Assembly (NCBI GenBank): GCA_903934275.1
Contig: CAIZNF010000696.1
Span: 1 to 5,183, forward strand
Length of the DNA: 5,183 nt
Direction of reading: 5' to 3'
DNA from: an uncultured Nitrosomonadales bacterium
GTDB taxonomy: Bacteria > Pseudomonadota > Gammaproteobacteria > Burkholderiales > Gallionellaceae
How positions within the stretch are numbered: the first letter of the stretch is position 1; each line of letters opens with the position of its first letter. The translations under genes and the position numbers were made by a program. Below, one piece after another: positions 1 through 5,107 of this stretch. The notes beneath the pieces are model-generated. The model ran no database searches. It saw nothing but the letters and a program-made list of their open reading frames with translations, and had not been told where the DNA came from.

Positions 1-106
1 GGGTTGAAACCCGACCTACGTCCGCCACAACTGGCGCAGGCTGATTGCGCCGCACCCATTGCGGATACAGATTCAACTCGCGCAGCACTGCTTCGTTTCT
101 ATCCAT
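1..106 (-). CDS. Probable uracil-DNA glycosylase, N-terminal fragment (cut by window edge)
   Basis: Only the first 35 codons are in the window (MDRNEAVLRELNLYPQWVRR, then a proline- and valine-rich stretch); the gene continues past position 1. The short N-terminal pattern 'LRELxLxPxWVRR' is what I recall from family 4/5 (iron-sulphur type) uracil-DNA glycosylases of betaproteobacteria, which often follow rimI. These enzymes remove uracil from DNA in base excision repair. The catalytic motifs and the cluster cysteines lie outside the window, so the identity rests on the N-terminus and on context. The ATG at 106-104 lies inside the end of rimI (8-nt overlap with its TAG stop), and a purine-rich AGGAGAGAGG sits just upstream at 111-120. 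This supports both the start and translational coupling to rimI. Confidence 0.62.
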   Translation of the reverse strand, partial: MDRNEAVLRELNLYPQWVRRNQPAPVVADVGRVST

Positions 107-554
107 TCGCCCTCTCTCCTGGCATCAACTCACACGCCATCATAAGCGCATCTTCGCTGTTCTCCGCATTCCGGTAATAGCCGCGCCGCACGCCTATATC
201 ACTGAAACCCGCGCTGCGATACAAGGCAATCGCAGCCACATTGGATGGGCGCACTTCGAGGAATACGCGTTTCATATTTCTGTCGCGTGCCGCGCCCAAC
301 ATTTCCAGCAGCATTGTGCGCCCCAATCCCCCGCGCTGCTGCACCGCCTCCACGCCGATGTTGAGCAGCTCTGCCTCGTCCGTTGCCGCCATCATGATCG
401 CATAGCCATTAATTTCGCCACCCTCTTCATGCACGCTACACACATAGCCGCAGGTCAGCGCGTCGCTGAAATTTCCGCATGTCCACGCAAAGCGTTGCAC
501 CGCCTGTTCAATGGCGAGTACCGCATCCACATCCATCCGTGTCATCGCTCGCAT
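99..554 (-). CDS. rimI: Ribosomal protein bS18 alanine N-acetyltransferase RimI
   Basis: This GNAT-fold enzyme uses acetyl-CoA to acetylate the N-terminal alanine of ribosomal protein bS18 in the cytoplasm. The protein is 151 aa, against about 148 for E. coli RimI. Visible motifs are the central 'DEAELLNIGV' strand (59-68), the acetyl-CoA pyrophosphate loop 'QRGGLGR' (73-79), 'FLEVRPSN' (98-105) and 'ALYRSAGF' (110-117), followed by 'RRGYY' and 'EDALMM'. E100 and Y112 align with the catalytic Glu103 and Tyr115 described for Salmonella RimI, with a constant offset of three residues. The ATG (554-552) shares one base with the tsaB stop (TAATG), so translation is probably coupled to tsaB. Internal methionines at residues 4 and 7 are possible alternative starts because no strong Shine-Dalgarno precedes the first ATG. 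Related GNATs cannot be fully excluded, but the tsaB neighbour makes RimI very likely. Confidence 0.93.
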   Translation of the reverse strand: MRAMTRMDVDAVLAIEQAVQRFAWTCGNFSDALTCGYVCSVHEEGGEINGYAIMMAATDEAELLNIGVEAVQQRGGLGRTMLLEMLGAARDRNMKRVFLEVRPSNVAAIALYRSAGFSDIGVRRGYYRNAENSEDALMMACELMPGERANG

Positions 555-1255
555 TAACGGAGTTCTTTCTCGCCGGTTGATTTATCGCGTTCGCTGGTTT
601 TTAATGCCACCTTGTCGCGCAGGTACAGCGGCAATGCTTCCGCCGCATCCACGCCGCGACCAAGCGTAAATTGAGCCGCACCGAGCGCGACTATCGCAGC
701 GGCTTGTGGCACGGCGGCATCATCCACACCATGCAATTGCCCCGCATATCTTTCGCCTAACGCTTTTCCATATACGGAAAAGCCGCTGCCTGCGCCGAAC
801 CAGTCATCGCCCGAAACTGTCGGCGCATGTTCCGGTTTGCATAAGCATGGTTCGCTCGCAGTTGTCCAGGAACCGTCCTGTTTTTCATACGCGGCGTGGT
901 AAATTTCGCCCATGCGCGCGTCCAGCGCGGCGATCACACGCGGCCTGCCAGAAGCCTCCGCCAATGCTTGCAAAGTGCATACGCCGATCACCTGTAGATT
1001 TGCGCCGAAAGCCAATCCCTGCGCCACGCCACAGGCGATGCGCACCCCGGTGAACGAACCCGGCCCCATGCCGAACGCGATGCCGTCCATAGCCTGTAGT
1101 TTGCAGCCGGTTGCTTGTAGCAGATCGTCAATCATCTCCATCAACACTTCGGAATGTTTCTGCCCGACCAGCTCGCAATGCTCCGTAATCACGCCATCCT
1201 GCCACAGCGCGACCGAGCAGTATTCGGTGGAGGTTTCAATAGCGAGAACGCGCAT
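554..1255 (-). CDS. tsaB: tRNA threonylcarbamoyladenosine biosynthesis protein TsaB
   Basis: TsaB is the non-catalytic partner of TsaD, working with TsaE, in transfer of threonylcarbamoyl to A37 of ANN-decoding tRNAs (t6A). It has an ASKHA/actin-like fold. Numbering from the ATG, the N-terminal motif 'LAIETSTEYCSVAL' (4-17), 'GMGPGSFTGVRI' (62-73), 'ALDARMGEIY' (110-119) and the C-terminal 'PLYLRDKVA' (209-217) are all typical. The length of 233 aa matches E. coli TsaB (231). The open frame extends one codon upstream to a TTG at 1258-1256, but the ATG at 1255-1253 is preferred. It gives the usual [10 protein letters not shown]-terminus and shares one base with the ispF stop (TGATG), a standard coupling arrangement. 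The gene also overlaps rimI by one base, a pairing common in bacteria. tsaD and tsaE are not in the window. Confidence 0.95.
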   Translation of the reverse strand: MRVLAIETSTEYCSVALWQDGVITEHCELVGQKHSEVLMEMIDDLLQATGCKLQAMDGIAFGMGPGSFTGVRIACGVAQGLAFGANLQVIGVCTLQALAEASGRPRVIAALDARMGEIYHAAYEKQDGSWTTASEPCLCKPEHAPTVSGDDWFGAGSGFSVYGKALGERYAGQLHGVDDAAVPQAAAIVALGAAQFTLGRGVDAAEALPLYLRDKVALKTSERDKSTGEKELR

Positions 1256-1728
1256 CAATCGGCCAATAAAAGAACTATCGCCTGCGCCGCAATCCCCTCA
1301 CCGCGCCCGCTGAACCCCAACTGTTCGGTGGTGGTGGCTTTCACGTTGACGGCGTTTTTTTGGACGCGCAGGTCGGCGGCGATATGCTCTACCATCTGCG
1401 GAATATGCGGTGCCATTTTCGGAGATTGCGCGATGATGGTCGCATCCACATTGCCGATACGATAACCCTGCTCGCGAACCAGATGCAGCACTTCGCGCAA
1501 CAGGATGCGGCTGTCAATATTTTTGTACTTGGCATCGGTATCGGCGAAATGCCGTCCGATGTCGCCCAGCGCCGCCGCGCCGAGCAACGCATCGCAGATC
1601 GCGTGCAGCAACACGTCGGCATCAGAATGCCCGAGCAGCCCCTTGTCATGGGGTATCTCAACGCCGCCGATAATCAGCTTGCGGCCTGCTACCAGTTGGT
1701 GAACGTCGAAGCCTTGTCCTATACGCAT
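1255..1728 (-). CDS. ispF: 2-C-methyl-D-erythritol 2,4-cyclodiphosphate synthase IspF
   Basis: IspF is a cytoplasmic homotrimer of the MEP pathway. It cyclises CDP-methylerythritol 2-phosphate to methylerythritol 2,4-cyclodiphosphate with release of CMP, ahead of the iron-sulphur enzymes IspG and IspH. From the chosen start the protein has 157 aa (E. coli 159) and begins [10 protein letters not shown]. The zinc ligands D8, H10 and H42 fall at the same positions as in E. coli. Other family signatures are '[19 protein letters not shown]' (33-51), '[11 protein letters not shown]' (55-65), '[10 protein letters not shown]' (95-104) and '[18 protein letters not shown]' (130-147). The frame runs on to an ATG at 1752, but the extra eight residues are unlike the family, and a Shine-Dalgarno (AAGG, 1737-1740) lies inside that extension, so 1728 is chosen. 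The gene overlaps tsaB by one base. Upstream it is separated from ispD by 175 bp of repeat-bearing DNA. Confidence 0.96.
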   Translation of the reverse strand: MRIGQGFDVHQLVAGRKLIIGGVEIPHDKGLLGHSDADVLLHAICDALLGAAALGDIGRHFADTDAKYKNIDSRILLREVLHLVREQGYRIGNVDATIIAQSPKMAPHIPQMVEHIAADLRVQKNAVNVKATTTEQLGFSGRGEGIAAQAIVLLLAD

Positions 1729-1734
1729 ATTTTG

Positions 1735-1740
1735 CACCTT
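1735..1740 (-). promoter_or_regulatory. Ribosome binding site deciding the ispF start
   Basis: On the minus strand AAGGTG is followed by CAAAAT and then ATG at 1728. The AAGG core lies 8 nt before the start. Because the site lies inside the longer open frame beginning at 1752, it argues for the shorter IspF with the family-standard N-terminus. Confidence 0.6.
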
Positions 1741-1754
1741 TATCAAAAACATCC

Positions 1755-1887
1755 ATCCGCAGATTACGCAGATGAACGCAGATTAAAACCTTTACCCCTT
1801 TTACCTTTACGCCCCTGTTATCCCGAAATTCAATCTGTGGAATCTGCGTAATCTGCGTAATCTGCGTAATCTGCGTAATCTGCGGAT
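1755..1887. repeat. Inverted repeat of 9-bp units in the ispD-ispF gap
   Basis: The left arm (1755-1784) reads ATCCGCAGATT, ACGCAGATG, then A plus ACGCAGATT. The right arm (1832-1887) consists of the opposite-strand units AATCTGCG(T/G) and ends in AATCTGCGGAT. The outer 20 bases of each arm (1755-1774 and 1868-1887) are complementary at 19 of 20 positions, so ispD read-through RNA could form a long hairpin. The roughly 47-bp centre contains a twice-repeated CCTTTAC (1789-1795 and 1804-1810) and no gene. From memory, intergenic repeats built of 'AATCTGCGT' units occur in many unrelated bacterial genomes. I infer that this is one copy of such a dispersed element. It encodes no protein. Confidence 0.85.
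1832..1885. repeat. Tandem array, six copies of a 9-bp unit
   Basis: Six head-to-tail 9-bp units are visible: AATCTGTGG, four identical AATCTGCGT, and AATCTGCGG. The identical inner copies flanked by diverged outer copies are typical of a slippage-prone minisatellite, so copy number may vary between strains. The array forms the right arm of the larger inverted repeat. It starts 19 bp downstream of the ispD stop, counted in the direction of transcription. The unit length is a multiple of three, but no reading frame of a gene crosses the array. Confidence 0.92.
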
Positions 1888-1903
1888 AAAAGATTTTTGC
1901 CTA

Positions 1904-2578
1904 TCACTTTTGCAGAAGTAACTCCGCCAGCAGCATATCCTGCGGATAAGTCACCTTGAAATTGCTCGATTCGCTCAATACCAGTTTCGGCTGCAAGCCC
2001 AATGCCTCGACCGCCGAAGCCTCATCTGTCACGTCATTGCACTGCCGCAACGCTTGTGCCAGCAGCCCGGCGCGAAACATCTGCGGTGTCTGCGCCTGCC
2101 ATAACTGATCGCGGCTCTCGGTGCGCAGGATGCGTCCATCTGCATTGGCGCGCTTCAGCGTGTCCGCCAGCGGTATGGCAAGGATTCCTCCCACAGTATC
2201 ATCGCGCAATTCGCCAATCAGCTTGGACAGATGCGCTTGAGTCAGACACGGACGCGCCGCATCATGCACCAGCACCCAGTCGTCCGGCTCCAGCTCGGAA
2301 GCCAGCAAACCGTTCAGCACGCTTTCCGCGCGCCGCTCGCCGCCGCAATACAACGGCTGCAATTTATCACCGAAGCACGTCCAGTCGTAACTGTGAAACA
2401 GAGTGTCATCAGGAGCCAGAACCACGAATACCGTGGTGATTTCCGGGCAGGTACACAGTGTTTGCAGCGCGTGAAAAATCATCGGCTGCCCGGCCAGCGG
2501 CAGATATTGTTTGGGCAGCTCATTGCCCATGCGCGCACCGAAACCGGCGGCGGGAACCAAAGCGTAAAATTCAGACAT
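1904..2578 (-). CDS. ispD: 2-C-methyl-D-erythritol 4-phosphate cytidylyltransferase IspD
   Basis: IspD transfers CMP from CTP to methylerythritol 4-phosphate, the third step of the MEP isoprenoid pathway, in the cytoplasm. The 224-aa protein is of normal size (E. coli 236). It shows the nucleotide-binding loop 'PAAGFGARMG' (9-18) with R16, 'LPKQY' (21-25) with catalytic K23, 'GGERRAESVLNGL' (79-91), 'VHDAARP' (104-110), 'TPQMF' (164-168), 'TDEASAVE' (184-191) and the C-terminal 'NFKVTYPQD' (206-214) carrying the conserved lysine K208. The ATG at 2578 gives the normal N-terminus, yet no clear Shine-Dalgarno precedes it. A TACAAT hexamer lies at 2591-2586, but its -35 partner is poor. The HTH gene ends 32 bp upstream on the same strand, so ispD could be co-transcribed with that cluster. 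ispF follows after a repeat-filled gap, although in many proteobacteria the two genes abut. Confidence 0.96.
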   Translation of the reverse strand: MSEFYALVPAAGFGARMGNELPKQYLPLAGQPMIFHALQTLCTCPEITTVFVVLAPDDTLFHSYDWTCFGDKLQPLYCGGERRAESVLNGLLASELEPDDWVLVHDAARPCLTQAHLSKLIGELRDDTVGGILAIPLADTLKRANADGRILRTESRDQLWQAQTPQMFRAGLLAQALRQCNDVTDEASAVEALGLQPKLVLSESSNFKVTYPQDMLLAELLLQK

Positions 2579-2610
2579 GGGTGCGATTGTAATGCAACAT
2601 CTGTCAGACG

Positions 2611-2931
2611 CTAAGCTGCGTGCAACACCCGAATGCGTGGCGCGACCTTGGGCAGCAGATCACGCATCGCCATGCGCATGTCGTACTCCGATTGCAAGTT
2701 GAGCCAGAAGCGCGGATCCATCTGAAAATACACACCGAGGCGCAAGGCGGTATCAGCCGTAATCGGGCGGCGGCCATTCACGATGTCACTAATCCGGCTG
2801 GGAGGGACATCAATATCAGCAGCCACCTGGCGCGCGGTAATTCCTTTGGGCTTCATAAATTCTTCCAACAGAATTTCGCCGGGGTGAATTTCTTCAAGCA
2901 TCTTGGTCATGTTTGATTTTTTCCGGTTCAT
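2611..2931 (-). CDS. HigA-family helix-turn-helix antitoxin-like protein (no HigB beside it)
   Basis: This 106-aa protein has an XRE/Cro-type helix-turn-helix at about residues 32-58 (ITARQVAADIDVPPSRISDI and onward). It carries HigA-type signatures: 'IHPGEILLEEFMKP' near the N-terminus, 'ITADTALRLGVYF' (57-69) and 'FWLNLQSEYDM' (75-85). HigA proteins bind DNA and normally neutralise the mRNA-cleaving toxin HigB, which is usually encoded just upstream. Here no HigB-like gene is present, and the upstream neighbours are DUF2442 (20-nt gap) and DUF4160. I infer that it is the DNA-binding regulator or antitoxin of that cluster. The start is uncertain. The ATG at 2931 has only a weak AGG 4 nt upstream, while the ATG at 2910 would give MTKMLEEIHPGE, closer to the family. 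HigA membership is well supported; the partner and function are not shown. Confidence 0.85.
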   Translation of the reverse strand: MNRKKSNMTKMLEEIHPGEILLEEFMKPKGITARQVAADIDVPPSRISDIVNGRRPITADTALRLGVYFQMDPRFWLNLQSEYDMRMAMRDLLPKVAPRIRVLHAA

Positions 2932-2951
2932 GCTGCCTACTCACTTAACCA

Positions 2952-3218
2952 TCATGCTGATTCAAACCACTCTGGCACTTTTCCCGTAGCCCGCTCATAC
3001 AGCGTTTCCGGCGATACATCGAAACCGCAATCCCATCCCAAGGTTGGCCATGCGTCGAGTTTAAATTGCTTGAATTGCTCCGCATCGCGCAATGGTGCAG
3101 CGATCTTGTATTTAAAAATCATATCTTGCAAATCGACTTCGCCGGATTCGCCGGTGTTGAATTTCAGCCAGACTCGATAACCATCCAAATAGCGTGCTTC
3201 CTGCACATTTACGATCAT
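2952..3218 (-). CDS. DUF2442 domain protein
   Basis: This small 88-aa protein matches the DUF2442 pattern over its full length: 'LDGYRVWLKFNTGESGEVDL' (11-30), 'PLRDAEQFKQFKLD' (42-55), 'WPTLGWDCGFDVSPETLYE' (57-75). The biochemical function of the family is unknown. It is often encoded directly after a DUF4160 gene, and in some proteins DUF2442 occurs with an HTH domain (recalled), which makes a role in a toxin-antitoxin-like pair plausible but unproven. The open frame extends upstream to 3392 inside DUF4160. The ATG at 3218 is chosen because a perfect AGGAGG lies 5 nt before it and the family homology begins there. It has no signal peptide or membrane segment, so it is presumably cytoplasmic. 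The HTH gene begins 20 nt after its TGA stop. Confidence 0.88.
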   Translation of the reverse strand: MIVNVQEARYLDGYRVWLKFNTGESGEVDLQDMIFKYKIAAPLRDAEQFKQFKLDAWPTLGWDCGFDVSPETLYERATGKVPEWFESA

Positions 3219-3223
3219 ATATT

Positions 3224-3229
3224 CCTCCT
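3224..3229 (-). promoter_or_regulatory. Consensus Shine-Dalgarno for DUF2442, fused to the DUF4160 stop codon
   Basis: The minus strand reads TGAGGAGGAATATATG. The TGA (3231-3229) ends DUF4160, its last A is the first base of AGGAGG, and the ATG of DUF2442 follows 5 nt after AGGAGG. This is the strongest ribosome binding site in the window. It fixes the DUF2442 start and implies that a ribosome ending on DUF4160 can re-initiate on DUF2442, with higher output of the second protein likely. Confidence 0.85.
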
Positions 3230-3477
3230 CAAACCAAAGGTTGAATTTTGTGAAATTCCTTGGTTTCCCACATTTCGAGCAACTCTTGTTTATGCAGCTC
3301 TGCCCACTCTTCCACCAAACCACGAACCTTTGCAGGCAAGTATCCATCGGAAACGTTGAGCGTCCGAATATTAACAACAGCAGCGTGCTCATTGTATTTC
3401 ACATGGAAGTGCGGCGGATTGTGTTCATCGAAATACATAAAGATGACAATTCCAAGAAAACGGCTAATTTCCGGCAT
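3229..3477 (-). CDS. DUF4160 domain protein (candidate toxin-like partner of DUF2442)
   Basis: This 82-aa protein has the complete DUF4160 pattern: 'MPEISRFLGIVIFMYFDEHNPPHFHVKY' in two parts (1-18 and 19-28), then 'GYLPAKVRGLVEEWAELHKQELLEMWE' across 45-71. The conserved HNPPHFHV segment, with two closely spaced histidines, is the most likely functional site, but I know of no established activity. In this family the gene is commonly followed by DUF2442, as here. The small size, the pairing and the HTH gene downstream recall toxin-antitoxin operons, so it may be the toxin; this is inference only. A GAGG 8 nt ahead of the ATG supports the start. The stop codon overlaps the next gene's ribosome binding site. 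Short repeats just upstream (3508-3559) could be operators for the HTH protein. Confidence 0.88.
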   Translation of the reverse strand: MPEISRFLGIVIFMYFDEHNPPHFHVKYNEHAAVVNIRTLNVSDGYLPAKVRGLVEEWAELHKQELLEMWETKEFHKIQPLV

Positions 3478-3595
3478 GGCAATTCCTCATCACTGTGAAA
3501 CTCGCGTAGCGATTCGCTTACCCCCTCTGATAAAACAACTAGCCATTCGACTAGGCCATCAAAAAACGATGACCAAGTCGCTGGTTATCCCATCC

Positions 3596-3616
3596 GGGGG
3601 AGGGATGGGGAGGGGG
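3596..3616 (+). other. G-quadruplex motif with very short loops
   Basis: Four guanine runs of 5, 3, 4 and 5 bases are separated by loops A, AT and A on the plus strand. This fits the standard G3+N1-7 rule, and loops of 1-2 nt are generally associated with stable folding. For the leftward genes the G-rich strand is the template strand, about 120 bp upstream of the DUF4160 start. A competing 7-bp hairpin (CCCATCC 3589-3595 with GGATGGG 3603-3609) uses part of the same bases. Whether it forms in the cell is unknown. Confidence 0.7.
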
Positions 3617-3617
3617 A

Positions 3618-3666
3618 AACGGGCATGGCAAATTCATTATCAAGGATGGTACTCGCCATGCCCGTT
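3618..3666. repeat. 12-bp perfect inverted repeat with 25-bp spacer
   Basis: The left arm AACGGGCATGGC (3618-3629) is the exact reverse complement of the right arm GCCATGCCCGTT (3655-3666). The 25-bp AT-richer spacer has no symmetry of its own. No run of T follows on either strand, so it is not a standard terminator. It starts one base after the G-quadruplex tract, and the two may form one dispersed intergenic element. No transposase gene or target duplication is visible. Confidence 0.8.
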
Positions 3667-3768
3667 AGAACTGTAAAGTATCGGCGAAATATACCCGAAT
3701 GAGCCGTCTTACGCCATGAGTAAGCATAGGGTGGATGAAGGTTGCCAAGCCATATCCTTGCGAACTTT

Positions 3769-3789
3769 AAAAGTGGGAAAGCGGCCCAC
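3769..3789 (-). terminator. Possible short rho-independent terminator after mltC
   Basis: Read on the minus strand, GTGGG (3789-3785), a 7-nt loop and CCCAC (3777-3773) form a 5-bp GC-rich stem followed by TTTT (3772-3769), starting 17 nt past the mltC stop. With a 2-nt bulge, a further AAAG/CTTT pairing can extend the stem. The stem and T-tract are short, so termination may be weak. Confidence 0.42.
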
Positions 3790-3806
3790 ACTTTGGAGCC
3801 AGCCAC

Positions 3807-5006
3807 TCAGTTAACCGAAACAAACTGCTTCCTGACACCCACCACTTTTTGCAGATACTGGCGCGTTTCGGAATAGGGTAGATGTTCTCGCAGATGGCTG
3901 TATACAGCGGGTGCGCTCAGGCTGTTGATTTCGCCCAGCGCCGCATCACGGTGTTTGGATGAGCCTCCGAAAGTGCGTAGCACATTGCTTGGGCCGGTGT
4001 TGTAGGCGGAAATGACGCAGTATTCGAGCGATGCCGGGTCGGTTACTTCATCCATCTCATCGAAAGCCAACACGTTCAAATACGCAGTACCCAGCTCGAT
4101 GTTGTTTTCCGCATTGAACAAATATTGTTTGCTGGGCATTTCGTTCGAGCCTTTGGCGCGTTTGTAGGCATCGCGCCCGCCGCTGCTGGGCACCAGTTGC
4201 ATCAGGCCGTATGCGGGTGCGGAACTGACTGCGAACGGATTGAAGTTGCTCTCGGTACGCATGATGGCGAATATCAGGCTCGGGCTGACACCGTAAATTT
4301 TGGCGAATTTCTCCACCAACGGACGATATTTTTCCGCCTGTTTGTTGGAAAAATTGCTGACCATGTTGAATTTGACGAAGCGGGCTTGTTTGCCGCCCGC
4401 ATCGGTGCTTACGTTGCGGGTTTTCGCGGAGTTAACCAACCCTGCGGCGAAACGCTCGGCTTGCTCCGGCGTAGCAATGGTGCGCCCTTTGTCATCCAGC
4501 ACCAGACCCAGCAAATAGGGGGCACGTTCGCCAGTCAGTTTGATCGAGCTATCCGAAAACAAATCAACCGCACGCGGATCTTCGGGAGTGAGCAGCGTGG
4601 TGACGATGGCATCCTTCAGGCTGCTGCCCGGATTCTTTTCATCCAGCGTTTCGACGGTAATCTCGCCGTGATCGAAATCAACGATGGCGCGGCTCAGGTA
4701 GCCCTGCGTGTATTTAACGTAGTGGGTGCGGTCGGGCAGCCGGGTTTCTTTCTTGCCCCACTTCTTGCCGGCATTGCCGCGCAGCACGTCCATCAACAGA
4801 TCGAAATCATGCCGCACATTTTTCAGGTCGCTGGCGATCTGTGCGGGGTTACGCAGGTAGGCGAGCCGCTTGCGTTTGAGCAGCGCGCGCGCAGCCGCTT
4901 CGGGGCTGCCACTGGCAGCGGCGGAAATAACGTTTCTGGTCGAAATGCTGCTGCACGAGGTGAGCAACAGGAGCGCTGCAAGTAATAACAGAATGCCGCG
5001 CTTCAT
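3807..5006 (-). CDS. mltC: Membrane-bound lytic murein transglycosylase, MltC type (SLT domain lipoprotein)
   Basis: This enzyme cleaves the MurNAc-GlcNAc bond of peptidoglycan with formation of 1,6-anhydroMurNAc, anchored by lipid to the outer membrane and facing the periplasm. A lipoprotein signal (MKRGILLLLA onward) ends in the lipobox LTSC with C18 as lipidated residue; S19 and S20 follow, so no Asp retention signal is present. The MltC-type N-terminal domain (DUF3393) spans about 60-215, with 'HYVKYTQGYLSRAIVDFD' (95-112), 'GEITVETL' (114-121) and 'PEDPRAVDLFSD' (141-152). The SLT catalytic domain spans about 230-390, with 'IMRTESNFNPFAVS' (248-261) holding catalytic E252, 'YGLMQLVPSSGG' (266-277), 'NIELGTAYL' (302-310) and 'AYNTGPSNVLRTF' (334-346). 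At 399 aa it is about 40 longer than E. coli MltC, mainly through an alanine/lysine-rich linker after the lipobox. No Shine-Dalgarno is apparent before the ATG. It is probably monocistronic. Confidence 0.93.
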   Translation of the reverse strand: MKRGILLLLAALLLLTSCSSISTRNVISAAASGSPEAAARALLKRKRLAYLRNPAQIASDLKNVRHDFDLLMDVLRGNAGKKWGKKETRLPDRTHYVKYTQGYLSRAIVDFDHGEITVETLDEKNPGSSLKDAIVTTLLTPEDPRAVDLFSDSSIKLTGERAPYLLGLVLDDKGRTIATPEQAERFAAGLVNSAKTRNVSTDAGGKQARFVKFNMVSNFSNKQAEKYRPLVEKFAKIYGVSPSLIFAIMRTESNFNPFAVSSAPAYGLMQLVPSSGGRDAYKRAKGSNEMPSKQYLFNAENNIELGTAYLNVLAFDEMDEVTDPASLEYCVISAYNTGPSNVLRTFGGSSKHRDAALGEINSLSAPAVYSHLREHLPYSETRQYLQKVVGVRKQFVSVN

Positions 5007-5107
5007 TGTGGGGTTGGTTTCATTGTAAATTTATCTGGAAAATTCAGCTTCATAAAAATATTGCGTCACCAGCAGGTAACCATGTGTTTGGTTTCGGCTC
5101 GTCCAGT

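Larger units (their letters stand above)
3478..3806. other. Intergenic region of 329 bp with structured DNA and no convincing gene
   Basis: This gap lies between the end of mltC and the start of DUF4160. Nearest mltC is a small terminator-like hairpin. Further left are a 12-bp perfect inverted repeat (3618-3666) and a G-quadruplex motif (3596-3616). Next to DUF4160 are a palindrome AGCGATTCGCT (3508-3518) and an imperfect direct repeat ACTAGCCAT/ACTAGGCCAT (3538-3546 and 3550-3559), positioned where an operator might lie. I see no good -35/-10 pair for the DUF4160 cluster. A 73-codon open frame (3585-3806) crosses the inverted repeat and the G/C-run tract and has no recognisable domain, so I do not call it a gene. 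Confidence 0.7.

Noticed and set aside
45..557. 170-codon open frame on the plus strand
   Set aside because: It is antisense to rimI and the downstream gene start, with no domain and an unusual histidine/arginine-rich composition.
1729..1752. Eight-residue N-terminal extension of IspF
   Set aside because: The ribosome binding site lies inside it, and the zinc ligands match E. coli numbering only from the ATG at 1728.
1755..1887. CRISPR array
   Set aside because: Units are only 9 bp with no spacers between them, arms are inverted, and no cas gene is nearby.
3219..3392. N-terminal extension of DUF2442 into DUF4160
   Set aside because: The extension is out of frame with DUF4160 and unlike the family, while a perfect AGGAGG precedes the ATG at 3218.
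3585..3806. 73-codon open frame on the minus strand between mltC and DUF4160
   Set aside because: It runs through the inverted repeat and the C-rich strand of the G-quadruplex tract (tail PSPSLPRMG), has no domain, and looks like translated intergenic repeat.
4125..4985. 286-codon open frame on the plus strand
   Set aside because: It lies entirely antisense to mltC, whose domains and catalytic residues are clear. The plus-strand translation has no recognisable domain and is a codon-bias shadow.
5003..5023. Six-codon leader open frame overlapping the mltC start (ATGA)
   Set aside because: It is very short with no ribosome binding site of its own; chance overlap is likely.
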